Shown: piece after piece, positions 7,713-17,176 of the stretch
How positions within the stretch are numbered: the first letter of the stretch is position 1
How the letters are laid out: every line of letters starts with the position of its first letter
Source: an uncultured Oscillibacter sp.
Lineage (GTDB): Bacteria > Bacillota > Clostridia > Oscillospirales > Oscillospiraceae
Direction of reading: 5' to 3'
Length of the DNA: 51,882 nt
Assembly: GCA_910585245.1 (NCBI GenBank)
Contig: CAJUCO010000015.1
Coordinates: 1-51,882, forward strand
Program-made: the position numbers and the translations under genes
Notes under the pieces: generated by a model
What the model saw: only the letters and a program-made list of their open reading frames with translations
Told to the model about the DNA's origin: nothing
Database searches by the model: none

Positions 7713-8216
7713 ATGAACGCTTACGTAGTCGCAGACCAGCGCTGGGCCTTTGGACGAAACGGCGGACTGCTCTTTTCTCTGCCCACGGACCTGGACCGTT
7801 TTCACTCTCTGACCCGGAACGGCACCGTGATCATGGGCCCTGAGCGGCTGGAATTTTTCACCGGGGGTTCCCCCCTGCCCCAGAGGCGAAACATCGTCGT
7901 CACACGGGATCTCTCTGCCCTGCCGGAGGGGGCGGAGGGCGTCTCCTCCCCGGAAAAGGCTCTGGCCCTGGCCGGCGGACCGGAGGCGGAAAACCTGTGG
8001 ATCATCGGCGGCGGCAGCATCTACGCCGCCCTGCTCTCCCGCTGCCGCCGGGTATACCTCACCCGGGTGGAGACAAAGGTGCAGGAGTCGGACACCTTCT
8101 TTCCCAATCTGGACAAGCTGCCCAACTGGCAGGTGGAAACCGCCGGGGAAACGATGGAAGAAGACGGGTTGAAGTTCCGCTTCCTCCAATACGTCAACAA
8201 AAAGCCCAACGCCTGA
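7713..8216 (+). CDS. folA: Dihydrofolate reductase, 167 aa
   Basis: Reduces dihydrofolate to tetrahydrofolate with NADPH. Recognisable are the N-terminal strand plus Met20-type loop (VVADQRWAFGRNGGLL), the active-site acidic residue in LPTDLDRF, the LPQRRNIVVTRD segment (folate-binding Arg region) and the NADPH-binding glycine motif WIIGGGSIY. Length is typical (160-170). The GRKT-type cofactor motif usually found after VVMG is replaced by GPERLEFF, a local divergence. No thymidylate synthase gene is adjacent. A terminator follows at 8233. Confidence 0.88.
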   Translation: MNAYVVADQRWAFGRNGGLLFSLPTDLDRFHSLTRNGTVIMGPERLEFFTGGSPLPQRRNIVVTRDLSALPEGAEGVSSPEKALALAGGPEAENLWIIGGGSIYAALLSRCRRVYLTRVETKVQESDTFFPNLDKLPNWQVETAGETMEEDGLKFRFLQYVNKKPNA

Positions 8217-8232
8217 GAGACTTGCGCCGGGT

Positions 8233-8273
8233 GGGACTTCCGGGAGACGCCCTCCCGGAAGTCCCTTGTTTTT
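8233..8273 (+). terminator. Intrinsic terminator of folA
   Basis: GGGACTTCCGGGAG (8233-8246) pairs perfectly with CTCCCGGAAGTCCC (8252-8265), with a 5-nt loop and a TTGTTTTT tract. Confidence 0.9.
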
Positions 8274-8294
8274 CTCGCTTTGTCACGGTATAAT
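8266..8294 (+). promoter_or_regulatory. recG promoter embedded in the folA terminator tail
   Basis: TTGTTT (8266-8271), 17 nt, TATAAT (8289-8294). The -35 box is formed by the T-tract of the upstream terminator. It lies 43 nt before the recG ATG. Confidence 0.6.
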
Positions 8295-8336
8295 TCAATG
8301 AAAAAAGACCGTTTAGAGCCGGAGAGGAGGGGCCCC

Positions 8337-10385
8337 ATGGCAGACCTGAAAACGGATGTGCGCTTCATCCGGGGCATTGGCGAACAGCGGGCCAGCGCCC
8401 TTGCCAAACTGGGAATCCACACCCTGCGGGATTTGATTTCCTGGTTTCCCCGCCGTTACGAGGACCGAAGCCAGATCCGTCGAATCGCGGACCTGACGCC
8501 GGGAGAGACCGCTTGCACCGCCGCCATGGTGGCGGCGGCGCCCACGGTATCCCACATCCGCAAGGGGCTGGACCTTGTAAAGGTCCGGGCAGTGGACGAA
8601 AGCGGCGCGCTGGACGTGACCTTCTTCAACCAGTCCTGGCTGAAAAACAGCCTGAAACCGGGGCAGACCTATGTCTTTTGCGGCAAGGCCGAGGGCAACC
8701 TCCTTCTCCGCCGGATGACCAACCCCATCGTGGAGCCCGAGGGGCGTCAGGAGGCCACAGGCCGCATTATCCCTGTCTATCCCCTCTCCGCCGGGGTCAG
8801 CCAACGCATTCTCTCCCGCTCCATCCGCCAGGGCCTGGACGCCTGCGCGGACATTATGCCCGACGTTCTCCCGGACCAGATCCGGCGGGACCACCAGCTT
8901 TGTCACATTGGTTTCGCCTATGAACACATCCACTTTCCCACGTCTTTTGAAACGCTGGAGTTGGCCCGGCGGCGGCTGGCCTTTGAGGAGCTTTTTCTCT
9001 TCACTCTGGGTCTCCGGCGACTGCGCCAGAGGCGGGAGACGGCGCCGGTGGAGCCCTTTCACCCGGTGGACATGGAGCCCTTTTACAAGGCCCTTCCCTT
9101 CACCCTGACAGCGGCCCAGCGCCGCTGTGTGGAGGAGGCCCTGGAGGACATGACCTCCGGCAGGTCCATGAACCGGCTTTGCCAGGGAGACGTGGGCAGC
9201 GGCAAAACCGTGGTGGCCGCCGCCTGCGCCTACTTCTCCGTGAAAAACGGACGGCAGGCGGCCCTGATGGCCCCCACGGAAATTCTGGCCCGGCAGCACT
9301 ACGAGGGGTTGGCCCCCCTGCTGGAGCCCTTGGGGGTCCGCTGCGCCCTGCTCACCGGGGCCAACACCGCCAAGGAAAAACGGACGCTCTCCGCCGCCCT
9401 GGCGGCGGGGGAACGGGACTTCGTCGTGGGCACCCACGCCCTCATCACCGGCAATGTGGAATACCATCGCCTGGGACTGGTGGTGACGGACGAGCAGCAC
9501 CGCTTTGGCGTGGGACAGCGGGCGGCCCTGGCGGGAAAAGGCGACCACCCCCATACCCTGGTCATGTCCGCCACCCCCATCCCCCGAACCCTGGCGCTGA
9601 TTTTATACGGGGACCTGGACGTCTCCGTCATTGACCAGCTTCCCCCTGGACGAAGGCCCGTCCAGACGTCCTTTGTGGACAGCAGCTACCATCCCAGGAT
9701 CTACCGGTTTCTCCGGAAGCTGGCGGGAGAGGGACGGCAGGCCTATGTGGTCTGTCCCCAGGTATCCGAACGGGAAGAGGGGGGCGACGAGCAAAAGGCC
9801 GTGACGGAGTACGCCACCAAGCTCCAACAGGAGGTTTTCCCGGACCTTCGGGTGGCCTACGTCCACGGGAAGATGAAACCCAAAGAGAAAGAGGCGGTAA
9901 TGTCCGCCTTCGCCGCCGGGGAGACGGACATTTTGGTGTCCACCACCGTCATTGAGGTGGGGGTGGACGTGCCCAACGCCGCCGTCATGGTGGTGGAAAA
10001 CGCGGAACGCTTTGGCCTCAGCCAGCTCCACCAGCTCCGGGGCCGGGTGGGCCGGGGCCCCTGGCAATCCTATTGCGTGCTCATCTCCGACAACCAAAAC
10101 GAGGAGACCCGGCAGCGGCTCAAGGTCATGACCAAAACCGCCGACGGCTTTCAAATCGCCGAAGAGGACCTGCGCCTCCGGGGGCCGGGGGACTTCTTCG
10201 GTCAGCGGCAGCACGGCTTGCCGGGGCTACGGGTGGCGGACATCGGCTGTGACGCGCAACTCCTCCGGGAGGCCCAGGCGGCGGCGGACGCCCTGCTGGA
10301 GCGGGACCCGGAGCTGAAAAGCTGTCCCGCCACCGCCGGACGGATGGCGGAGCTGTTTACGGAGGCAGCGGATACGCTGAATTAA
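8337..10385 (+). CDS. recG: ATP-dependent DNA helicase RecG, 682 aa
   Basis: Branch-migrates Holliday junctions and remodels stalled replication forks. The N-terminal ~250 residues form the helix-hairpin-helix/OB wedge domain (VRFIRGIGEQRASALAKLGI). The superfamily 2 core follows: Walker A GDVGSGKT with K290, motif II D385-E-Q-H388, motif III SATPIPRTLA and motif VI HQLRGRVGRG. The C-terminal TRG-type region is RLRGPGDFFGQRQHG. An in-frame ATG at 8280 is rejected in favour of 8337, which has GGAGAGGAGG just upstream and gives a length normal for RecG (670-690). It is convergent with ftsK. Confidence 0.97.
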   Translation: MADLKTDVRFIRGIGEQRASALAKLGIHTLRDLISWFPRRYEDRSQIRRIADLTPGETACTAAMVAAAPTVSHIRKGLDLVKVRAVDESGALDVTFFNQSWLKNSLKPGQTYVFCGKAEGNLLLRRMTNPIVEPEGRQEATGRIIPVYPLSAGVSQRILSRSIRQGLDACADIMPDVLPDQIRRDHQLCHIGFAYEHIHFPTSFETLELARRRLAFEELFLFTLGLRRLRQRRETAPVEPFHPVDMEPFYKALPFTLTAAQRRCVEEALEDMTSGRSMNRLCQGDVGSGKTVVAAACAYFSVKNGRQAALMAPTEILARQHYEGLAPLLEPLGVRCALLTGANTAKEKRTLSAALAAGERDFVVGTHALITGNVEYHRLGLVVTDEQHRFGVGQRAALAGKGDHPHTLVMSATPIPRTLALILYGDLDVSVIDQLPPGRRPVQTSFVDSSYHPRIYRFLRKLAGEGRQAYVVCPQVSEREEGGDEQKAVTEYATKLQQEVFPDLRVAYVHGKMKPKEKEAVMSAFAAGETDILVSTTVIEVGVDVPNAAVMVVENAERFGLSQLHQLRGRVGRGPWQSYCVLISDNQNEETRQRLKVMTKTADGFQIAEEDLRLRGPGDFFGQRQHGLPGLRVADIGCDAQLLREAQAAADALLERDPELKSCPATAGRMAELFTEAADTLN

Positions 10386-10390
10386 ACAGT

Positions 10391-10421
10391 AAGCGCCTGG
10401 GAAATTCCCAGGCGCTTATTT
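10391..10421. terminator. Bidirectional terminator between recG and ftsK
   Basis: The palindrome AAGCGCCTGGG (10391-10401), AAAT-type loop, CCCAGGCGCTT (10407-10417) lies in the short gap between two converging genes, six bases after the recG stop. A short ATTT tail follows on the plus strand. Confidence 0.7.
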
Positions 10422-10424
10422 GCT

Positions 10425-13028
10425 CTATTCGTCTTGGGAGGCCTGTTCCGGCGTCTCCGGCGGGTTTCCCCCCATTTTCATCTCCTGCCACTTTTCCCTG
10501 GTAATGAGAAGCTGCCGGGGCTTGGACCCCTCGAAGGGGCCCACATAGCCCCGCTCCTCCAGCTGGTCCACAAGGCGGGCAGCCCGGGAGTACCCCAGCT
10601 TCAAACGCCGCTGGAGCATGGACGTAGAGGCCTGCCCCGTCTCCAGGATGACCTCCACGGCGGCGGGGAGCAGCTCGTCCTCCTCGCTCTCCTGGGGTTC
10701 TGCGGCGGGCTTTCCGGCTTTACCGCCCTTTTCCTGTACGGACTCCTCGATTTTGGCTATGACGTCGTCGTCATACCGGGCCTCTCCGGTCTGTTTGACA
10801 AAGGACACCACCCGGTCAATCTCCTCCGGAGTGATGAAGCAGCCCTGGACCCGGGTGGGCTTCCCCGCCCCCAGGGGGGCGTAAAGCATATCTCCCCGGC
10901 CCACCAGTTTTTCCGCGCCGCCGTTGTCCAGGATGATCCGGGACTCCATGGAGGAGGCCACGGCAAAGGCAATCCGGCTGGGGATGTTGGCCTTCATAAG
11001 GCCGGTGATCACGTCGGCGGAGGGCCGCTGGGTGGCGATGACCAGGTGCATTCCCGCAGCACGGCCCATCTGGGCCACCCGGCAGATGGATTCCTCCACC
11101 TCCTTGGCGGCCACCAGCATCAAATCCGCCAGCTCGTCCAGAACCACCACCACGCTGGGCATGGTTTCCAGGCCCTCTTTTGTCCGGGCCAGGTGGTTGA
11201 ACTCCTCCAGCTTTTTCACCCCATGCTCGGAGAAGGTCTTGTAGCGCTTCATCATCTCGAACACTGCCCACTGAAGGGCCCCGGCGGCCTTCTTGGGGTC
11301 CGTCACCACCGGGATAAGCAGGTGGGGGATGCCGTTGTAGGGGGCCAACTCCACCATCTTGGGGTCCACCATGATAAAGCGCACATCCTCCGGCGTGGAC
11401 TTGTAAAGGAGGCTGATGATCAACGAGTTGGTGCAGACGGACTTGCCGGAGCCGGTGGTACCTGCAATGAGCACGTGAGGCAGCGTTCCAATGTCCCCAA
11501 TGACGTTCCGCCCGCCGATGTCCCGGCCCAGGGCGAAGGCCACGTTGGACTTGTGGGCGGCAAAGTCCCGGGACTCAATCACGTCCCGGATGAGCACCGG
11601 AGTCACCTGCTTGTTGGGCACCTCGATGCCCACCACGGAGATCTTGTCGGGAATGGGGGCGATGCGCACGCCGGTGGCCCCCAGGGCCAGGGCGATGTCG
11701 TCCGCCAGGTTCGTGATCTTGGAGAGTTTCACCCCCTGCTCCAGAATGAACTCGTAACGGGTGACGGAGGGGCCGTGGATCACGTCGCCGGGGGCGGCGT
11801 CCACGCCGAAGCTGGTCAGGGTCTCCGCCAGACGGCGGGAGTTGTTCCGGAGCTCCGCTCCGGCCTCGATGTGGTTTTCCCCCTGGTTCAACCGCAACAG
11901 GTCCACCGGCGGATAGGGGTACTCCCCCTCCTCCGTGGCCAGCTTCTCCTCGATTTCCGCGGCCACGGCAGCGGTTTGGGCCGCCACCTCCTTGGCGGTC
12001 TCGGCCTTGCCGCTACGGGTGAAGGTCTCCGCCGTGGGAAGGGGCTTCTCCGGCTCCGGGGAGACCGGCTCCGGGGAGACCGGCTCCGGGGAAACCGGCT
12101 CCGGACGCGCCGGCTCCACAGAGGGTTCCGGCGGCTCGGGCGCTAAGGGGGCGGAAACGGCGGAATCAGGCTCCGGCACCGGCGCGGGAGACGGCACGGG
12201 AATGGACGCCCGGGGCCGTTCCGGCTCCGGCTCCGGCTTTGGCGGCCCTTGAAGCACCTGGTCCGGAGTGGGCTGGCCGTCGGCCTTGTGGCGGAAAAAG
12301 CCGGTGAATTTCCCTGACCGCTCCGGTTTTGCGGGCCGCTCCTCTCCGTCCAGGGGAATGTCGATCTGGGGCTTGGATCCCCCGGAGGCGCGCCGCTTGG
12401 GCGGGTCCACGGGGGTCACCCGGATAGCGGGCTCCGGCGGCTCCTCATACTGGGGGCGGGTCCGCCGCCAGTCGGAAAAGGCCGAAAGCGTCAGCCTCAA
12501 AGAGACGAACAAAAGCGCGACGAACAGCACTGTGAACAAAATTACAGACGCCAAAGAGGAAAACACCGCAGCGGCCCCGTTGGCCAGCACACCGGAGACG
12601 GCGCCGCCGGACTCCAGGGCCACGCCGTCGTTCCAGATGGCCCCCAGCATTTTGAAGAAAGAGGGCTCGTAGACCTTTTTGCAAAAGACCAGATGGGTCA
12701 ATGTCCCAAACAGCGGCGGCAGCAACAGGGCGCAAGTGGTCCGCAGCTGAACGGGCCGCCCCCGGTGAAAGAGCAAAATCAGCCCCGCCAGCACCAGGGC
12801 GGGCCCCGCCAGCCAATAGCCATAGCCAAACAGGCCCTTTAGGAGCTTCCCGAAAAAGTCCAAAAACAGGGCGTTGACACCGAAGTAGCCCACGAAGACG
12901 CACAGGGCCAGGGCCAGCAGCACGCCTCCGGTGACCTCCCGGCGGATGGGCTGCTTCTGGGGGGGCTTTCTTGTGGATTTGCCGCCGGATTTTCTGGCGG
13001 CGGGTTTCTTTTGTGATGTGGAAGCCAC
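10425..13028 (-). CDS. ftsK: DNA translocase FtsK/SpoIIIE family, 867 aa
   Basis: A septum-located hexameric ATPase that pumps chromosome DNA at division or sporulation. Residues ~30-200 hold about four transmembrane helices. A low-complexity Pro/Glu linker follows (to ~345), then the motor with Walker A GTTGSGKS (K529) and Walker B VVVLDELADL (D631-E632). The C-terminal winged-helix gamma domain (LEERGYVGPFEGSKPRQLL) recognises orientation sequences. The start is a GTG preceded by GGAGG at 9 nt. No ATG gives a better site. The linker contains a 15-nt tandem repeat. The choice between a SpoIIIE and an FtsK role cannot be made from sequence. Confidence 0.95.
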   Translation of the reverse strand: MASTSQKKPAARKSGGKSTRKPPQKQPIRREVTGGVLLALALCVFVGYFGVNALFLDFFGKLLKGLFGYGYWLAGPALVLAGLILLFHRGRPVQLRTTCALLLPPLFGTLTHLVFCKKVYEPSFFKMLGAIWNDGVALESGGAVSGVLANGAAAVFSSLASVILFTVLFVALLFVSLRLTLSAFSDWRRTRPQYEEPPEPAIRVTPVDPPKRRASGGSKPQIDIPLDGEERPAKPERSGKFTGFFRHKADGQPTPDQVLQGPPKPEPEPERPRASIPVPSPAPVPEPDSAVSAPLAPEPPEPSVEPARPEPVSPEPVSPEPVSPEPEKPLPTAETFTRSGKAETAKEVAAQTAAVAAEIEEKLATEEGEYPYPPVDLLRLNQGENHIEAGAELRNNSRRLAETLTSFGVDAAPGDVIHGPSVTRYEFILEQGVKLSKITNLADDIALALGATGVRIAPIPDKISVVGIEVPNKQVTPVLIRDVIESRDFAAHKSNVAFALGRDIGGRNVIGDIGTLPHVLIAGTTGSGKSVCTNSLIISLLYKSTPEDVRFIMVDPKMVELAPYNGIPHLLIPVVTDPKKAAGALQWAVFEMMKRYKTFSEHGVKKLEEFNHLARTKEGLETMPSVVVVLDELADLMLVAAKEVEESICRVAQMGRAAGMHLVIATQRPSADVITGLMKANIPSRIAFAVASSMESRIILDNGGAEKLVGRGDMLYAPLGAGKPTRVQGCFITPEEIDRVVSFVKQTGEARYDDDVIAKIEESVQEKGGKAGKPAAEPQESEEDELLPAAVEVILETGQASTSMLQRRLKLGYSRAARLVDQLEERGYVGPFEGSKPRQLLITREKWQEMKMGGNPPETPEQASQDE
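12051..12104 (-). repeat. 15-nt tandem repeat in the ftsK linker
   Basis: Three consecutive units (12051-12065, 12066-12080, 12081-12095; the third has one change) plus a partial fourth encode repeated EPVSP pentapeptides in the disordered linker. Copy number is likely to vary between strains. Confidence 0.85.
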
Positions 13029-13058
13029 GGTTATGTACCTCCAAGAGTCAGGAATTTG

Positions 13059-13895
13059 TCACGTTTGGGTGAAAATCAGGGCCAGGGTGACGATGCCCGC
13101 CAGCCAACAGTAATAGGCGAAAAAGCCGAACTTCCCCTTGTCCGCCACCAGCTTGATCAGCCGGATGCAGGCATAGCCCACCACGGCGGAGACCGCCACC
13201 CCCACAAGATACACCGGCGCCTCCGCCCAGAGGATGTCTCCCTCCAGGGCGTCTTTGAGGCTTAGAAGGTTGGCTCCCAAAATGGCGGGAATGGACATGA
13301 GGAAGGAGTAGCGGACGGCGAATTTCCGGTCAAAGCCCACAAAACAGCCGGCGGTGATGGTGGTTCCGGACCGGGAGATCCCGGGGCAGGTGGCCAGGGC
13401 CTGCCCCACGCCCACCAGCAAGGCGTCCAGAACCGTGGCGGTCTTTTCCGTCTTCCGCCCCCGGCGGACACGGTCGCTGGCAAAGAGCAAACAGCCCGTG
13501 GCAAGCAGCGCAAAGGCCACGAAATACATATTGTCCCCCAGGGCCTCGATGTTGTCCTTTACCGCCAGCACGGCAAAAAGGGGCAGGGTTCCCACAATGA
13601 TGAGCAAAATCATCCGCCGGGCGGGGGGAACGCGGCGGGGGGTGGTTCCATGGACCAGGTCGCCCACGCCATAAAAGAACTCCAGAACCATGTCCCGGAT
13701 ATCCTCCCAATAGGCGATGAAGACGGCAAACAGCGTCCCCAGGTGGAGCAACACGTCGAAGAAGGGCGGGACCGCCGCCCCGCCGGACATATGCAGCAAG
13801 TGCTCCGCAATGGCCAGATGCCCGGAGCTGGACACCGGCAAAAACTCGGTCACCCCCTGGATGGCGCCCAAAAGGACGGAGGAAAGCAGAGTCAA
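13059..13895 (-). CDS. uppP: Undecaprenyl-diphosphatase UppP (BacA), 278 aa
   Basis: An integral membrane phosphatase that recycles undecaprenyl pyrophosphate for peptidoglycan synthesis and gives bacitracin tolerance. Both family signatures are present: GVTEFLPVSSSGHL near the N-terminus and CPGISRSGTTI in the middle. About eight hydrophobic helices are predicted. I place the start at TTG 13895, because AGGAG (13910-13906) lies 10 nt upstream and the resulting length matches the family (~270-280). The in-frame GTG at 13904 is only 1 nt from that site, and the ATG at 13931 has none. The 332 nt between this gene and ygfK hold only a terminator near ygfK that I can identify. Confidence 0.93.
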   Translation of the reverse strand: MTLLSSVLLGAIQGVTEFLPVSSSGHLAIAEHLLHMSGGAAVPPFFDVLLHLGTLFAVFIAYWEDIRDMVLEFFYGVGDLVHGTTPRRVPPARRMILLIIVGTLPLFAVLAVKDNIEALGDNMYFVAFALLATGCLLFASDRVRRGRKTEKTATVLDALLVGVGQALATCPGISRSGTTITAGCFVGFDRKFAVRYSFLMSIPAILGANLLSLKDALEGDILWAEAPVYLVGVAVSAVVGYACIRLIKLVADKGKFGFFAYYCWLAGIVTLALIFTQT

Positions 13896-14170
13896 GGGAT
13901 TCACACTCCTAACTTGGCGGGATTTTCTCATGGGAGAGCCTGTATTCCTAACCGGGGGACACCGGATAGAAGAGGATGTTCCCCGAAAAACAGGGACCGT
14001 CCCCCAGGAACTCCAAAGGATTGCGCAGGAAAGCAAAGCGGCGGAAAAGGACCGCCCCGGCGGCGTTCAACGGCCGTGAAGACGGATTCTAAAACACAGT
14101 ATACCACGGACAGGCTGTAAATTCCAGTCATATTTCCAAAAGTCCTCCCGGACAGAACCGGCGGGGAATT

Positions 14171-14213
14171 GGCAAAAACGGCAAAACGAGGAGGCCAGGT
14201 TCCCCCGGCCTCC
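14171..14213 (-). terminator. Intrinsic terminator of ygfK
   Basis: On the minus strand GGAGGCC (14213-14207) and GGCCTCC (14196-14190) form a stem with a 10-nt loop, followed by TCGTTTTGCCGTTTTT. It begins 15 nt after the ygfK stop. Confidence 0.7.
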
Positions 14214-14227
14214 GTCGGTTTTCTCTG

Positions 14228-17176
14228 TTACAGCAAATAGGCGCAGGTATTCAAAACCGTGAGAATGAACACCTCAATGTCCGCGGGCAGATCGTTTTTG
14301 CCGTTCAAATCAGCCTCAAAGACCTTCCCCTCCAGCCGGACCAGGACCTTGCTCCCGCCCAGGGGCAGGAAGCCCTGGTTGTTCGCGCTCTCGTCAAAGC
14401 CCTCCCGGGTCTTGAACAGGGTGAACTTGTCCCGGTAGGGGGCGGAGTCGTAGGGGCAGAAGATGGCGCAGTTGCCGCACTCGTTGCACATCCGGTCCAC
14501 GTGAAGAATCTCATGCCGCCCGTCGGGCAGCTCCACCACCACGTTGGCCCGGTTGGGGCACACGTCGGCGCAGGCCTGACACACCGCGTTGCAGGCAAGG
14601 CAGCGGTCTCCCTCGCACTTGGCGGACTCGCAGAGGATGCCCTTTTTGGCGATGGCGTCCGCCCGGGAGGCCAGAGCCTTGTCGGGAACGGCAAATGAAT
14701 ACGCCTCCCCAATGACGGCATTGGCAAAGGCCTGGGCGTCGGCGATGCCCTCCACCACCGTGGCGGGGCCCCGCATGGCGTCTCCGCCGGCGTACACACC
14801 CTCCACATTGGTCCGGAAATCCGGCAGGCCCTTGGCGTCCACCCCGACGCCATTGGCGGTAAAGAGCTCGCTTTCCACCTTCTCGCCCACGGCGGAAATC
14901 ACCGTGTCGCAGTCGATTTCCACAAACTCTCCCGTGGGCTCCGGCTTCCGGCGGCCCTTCCCGTCGGGCTCGCCCAGCTTCATCTTCTCGCAGCGGAGCT
15001 TGCCCTCCTTCTGCTCCACCGGGGCCACCAGCTCCAGGAAGTTCACGCCGTCGGCAATGGCCAGCTCCAGCTCCTCCGCGTCTGCGGGCATATATTTCTT
15101 CGTCCGGCGGTACACCAGGGTGCTGGTCTCCGCCCCCGCCCGAAGAGCCGCCCGGGCAGCGTCCATGGCGGTGTTGCCGCCGCCGACCACCGCCACATGG
15201 CCCAGGGACACGTCTTTCCCGGCCTTCAAATCCTTCAGCCAGCCGATGACGGGCACCACGTTGCCGGGGATATCCAGCCGCCCGGCCTTCCACGCGCCCA
15301 CGGCGAAGAAGATGTGGGTGTACCCCTGTGCTTTCAGCTCGGCGACAGAGGGGGCGGGGGTGTTCAGCTTGATCTCCGCGCCCATTTTGGCCACCAGGGC
15401 CGCGTCCTTGTCAATGGCCCCGTCAGAGATGCGGAAGCCCGGGATGACCTGCCGGACGATGCCTCCCAAACGATTGGACTTTTCAAAAACAGTGACGGGG
15501 ATGCCCGCCCGGCCCACAAAGTAGGCCGCCGCCATGCCGGTGGGGCCTCCGCCGATCATGGCTACCTTTTTCCCGTTGTTGGCCGGGGCGGGGGCCTTCA
15601 CCTTGGACAAATACTCGTCATAGCCCCGCTCCGCGGCCACCAGCTTGGTGGAGCGAATCTGGACGGAGTCCTCGTAGAAGTTCCGGGTGCACTTGGTCTG
15701 GCAGCGGTGGGCGCAGATGGTGCCGGTGATAAAGGGCAGGGGGTTTTTCTCGCAGATAAGCCGCAAGGCGGAGGCATACTCCCCGTTTCGGCAAAGCTCA
15801 ATATACTCAGGGATATCCTGCCCGATGGGGCAGCCGCCCTTGCAGGGGGCGGTGAAGCAGTCCATCAGCGGCACTTTCTCGTAGAGTTTCCGCCGGGGCA
15901 GGGGCTTCACGGCCTTGACGTGGTACTTGTCGGACCGGGCCGCCAGGGCCAGGGCCTCGATGCCCGCCACATCCACGCCGGTGAAAGGCTTAAACTCCAG
16001 GGCGTCCAGCTTGTCGCCGATCTGGACGAAGCGCTGGTAGCCGCCGGGCTTGAGTTCCGTGGTGGCCATGGTGATAGGCCAGATGCCCAGGGCAAAGAGC
16101 TTGTCGATGTTCAGCGCGTCGGCGCCTCCGGCGTAGCTGATGCGCATCCGCCCGCCGAACTCCTTGGAAATCCGGGCCGCCATGGTGGTGGTCAGGGGGA
16201 AGAGGGACTTGCCCGCCATGTACATCTCCTCGCTGGGCAGCTCCCCGGCCTTCACGTCCACGGGGAAGGTGTTGGAGAGCTTCAATCCGAACTCCACGCC
16301 GGTCTTGTCCGCCAGGGCCTGGAGGCGGCGGAACATGGGCACCGCGTCGGCGTACTGGAGGTCCTCTTTGAAGTGGTGGTCGTCAAAGGCAATGTAGTCG
16401 TAGCCCATGCCGTCCAGGATGGACCGGGCGGTCTCGTAGCCCAGGATGGTGGGGTTGCACTTGACGAAGGTGTGAAGGTGCTTCTTTTCAATGAGATAGC
16501 TGGCAATCCGCTCGATCTCGTCCGGCGGGCAGCCGTGGAGGGTGGAGAGGGTAACGCTGCCGGAGACGTGAGGCGTAATCGTGTCGATAAAGGCGGTTTC
16601 GGCGGGGAAAAACTCCTTGAGGATCTGGATGCACTCCCGGAAAACGGGGGTTTGGGAGGCGTCCACCATGCCGCTGAGGAAGCCGTCGATTTTCTCCCCC
16701 TGGATGCCCGCCAGGTCATAGCCCACGGACATATTGAAGACAAAGGCGTCCGGGTCGCCCAGGCCGTAGACCTTGGCCAGGATCTTACAGGCGCACCAGG
16801 CCTTGACATACTCCTCAAAAGCCTGCTGGACATACAGCTCCGTGGACCACTCGCAGTTGTAGCACTCGTCCTCCGCCAGAATGCAGGGCCGGTTGATGCA
16901 GGCGGCCAGATCCGCGCCGTCCATCTTCTGGACGGTTTTCAGCTCGAAGAACCGGGCCCCGGCGAAATAGCCGGCGATGATGTTTTGGGCCAGCTGGGTG
17001 TTGGGTCCGGCGGCGGGGCCGAAGGGGGTTTCGATCTTCTCGCCGAAGATGGGCAGGGTTTTGACGCCTGCCTTATAGGGCTTGTGGACGCCGAAGACGG
17101 TGCCTTCTTTCTGGTACTCGGCGGTTACCCAGGTCATGAGTTCCCGGAACGGGATGGGGGTCATCAGTTCGGACAT
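14228..17176 (-). CDS. ygfK: YgfK-type Fe-S flavoprotein (putative selenate reductase subunit family), 982 aa
   Basis: A large redox protein of the YgfK family, linked to selenium-dependent molybdenum hydroxylases and anaerobic purine breakdown. The N-terminal ~430 residues form a dihydropyrimidine-dehydrogenase-like flavin barrel (FGPAAGPNTQLAQNI). A GltD-like ferredoxin domain follows (cysteines in APCKGGCPIG and CAHRCQTKC), then two dinucleotide-binding motifs (MIGGGPTGMAA at ~537 and VVGGGNTAMDAA at ~665). Near the C-terminus are clustered cysteines for 4Fe-4S centres (CLACNAVCQACADVCP, CNECGNCAIFCP). The ATG at 17176 has AAGGAGG upstream. Length is close to the ~1030 of E. coli YgfK. ssnA lies upstream on the same strand, as in E. 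coli, but no xdh, hydantoinase or carbamoyltransferase gene is nearby. The in-vivo reaction is not established for the family. Confidence 0.9.
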   Translation of the reverse strand: MSELMTPIPFRELMTWVTAEYQKEGTVFGVHKPYKAGVKTLPIFGEKIETPFGPAAGPNTQLAQNIIAGYFAGARFFELKTVQKMDGADLAACINRPCILAEDECYNCEWSTELYVQQAFEEYVKAWCACKILAKVYGLGDPDAFVFNMSVGYDLAGIQGEKIDGFLSGMVDASQTPVFRECIQILKEFFPAETAFIDTITPHVSGSVTLSTLHGCPPDEIERIASYLIEKKHLHTFVKCNPTILGYETARSILDGMGYDYIAFDDHHFKEDLQYADAVPMFRRLQALADKTGVEFGLKLSNTFPVDVKAGELPSEEMYMAGKSLFPLTTTMAARISKEFGGRMRISYAGGADALNIDKLFALGIWPITMATTELKPGGYQRFVQIGDKLDALEFKPFTGVDVAGIEALALAARSDKYHVKAVKPLPRRKLYEKVPLMDCFTAPCKGGCPIGQDIPEYIELCRNGEYASALRLICEKNPLPFITGTICAHRCQTKCTRNFYEDSVQIRSTKLVAAERGYDEYLSKVKAPAPANNGKKVAMIGGGPTGMAAAYFVGRAGIPVTVFEKSNRLGGIVRQVIPGFRISDGAIDKDAALVAKMGAEIKLNTPAPSVAELKAQGYTHIFFAVGAWKAGRLDIPGNVVPVIGWLKDLKAGKDVSLGHVAVVGGGNTAMDAARAALRAGAETSTLVYRRTKKYMPADAEELELAIADGVNFLELVAPVEQKEGKLRCEKMKLGEPDGKGRRKPEPTGEFVEIDCDTVISAVGEKVESELFTANGVGVDAKGLPDFRTNVEGVYAGGDAMRGPATVVEGIADAQAFANAVIGEAYSFAVPDKALASRADAIAKKGILCESAKCEGDRCLACNAVCQACADVCPNRANVVVELPDGRHEILHVDRMCNECGNCAIFCPYDSAPYRDKFTLFKTREGFDESANNQGFLPLGGSKVLVRLEGKVFEADLNGKNDLPADIEVFILTVLNTCAYLL

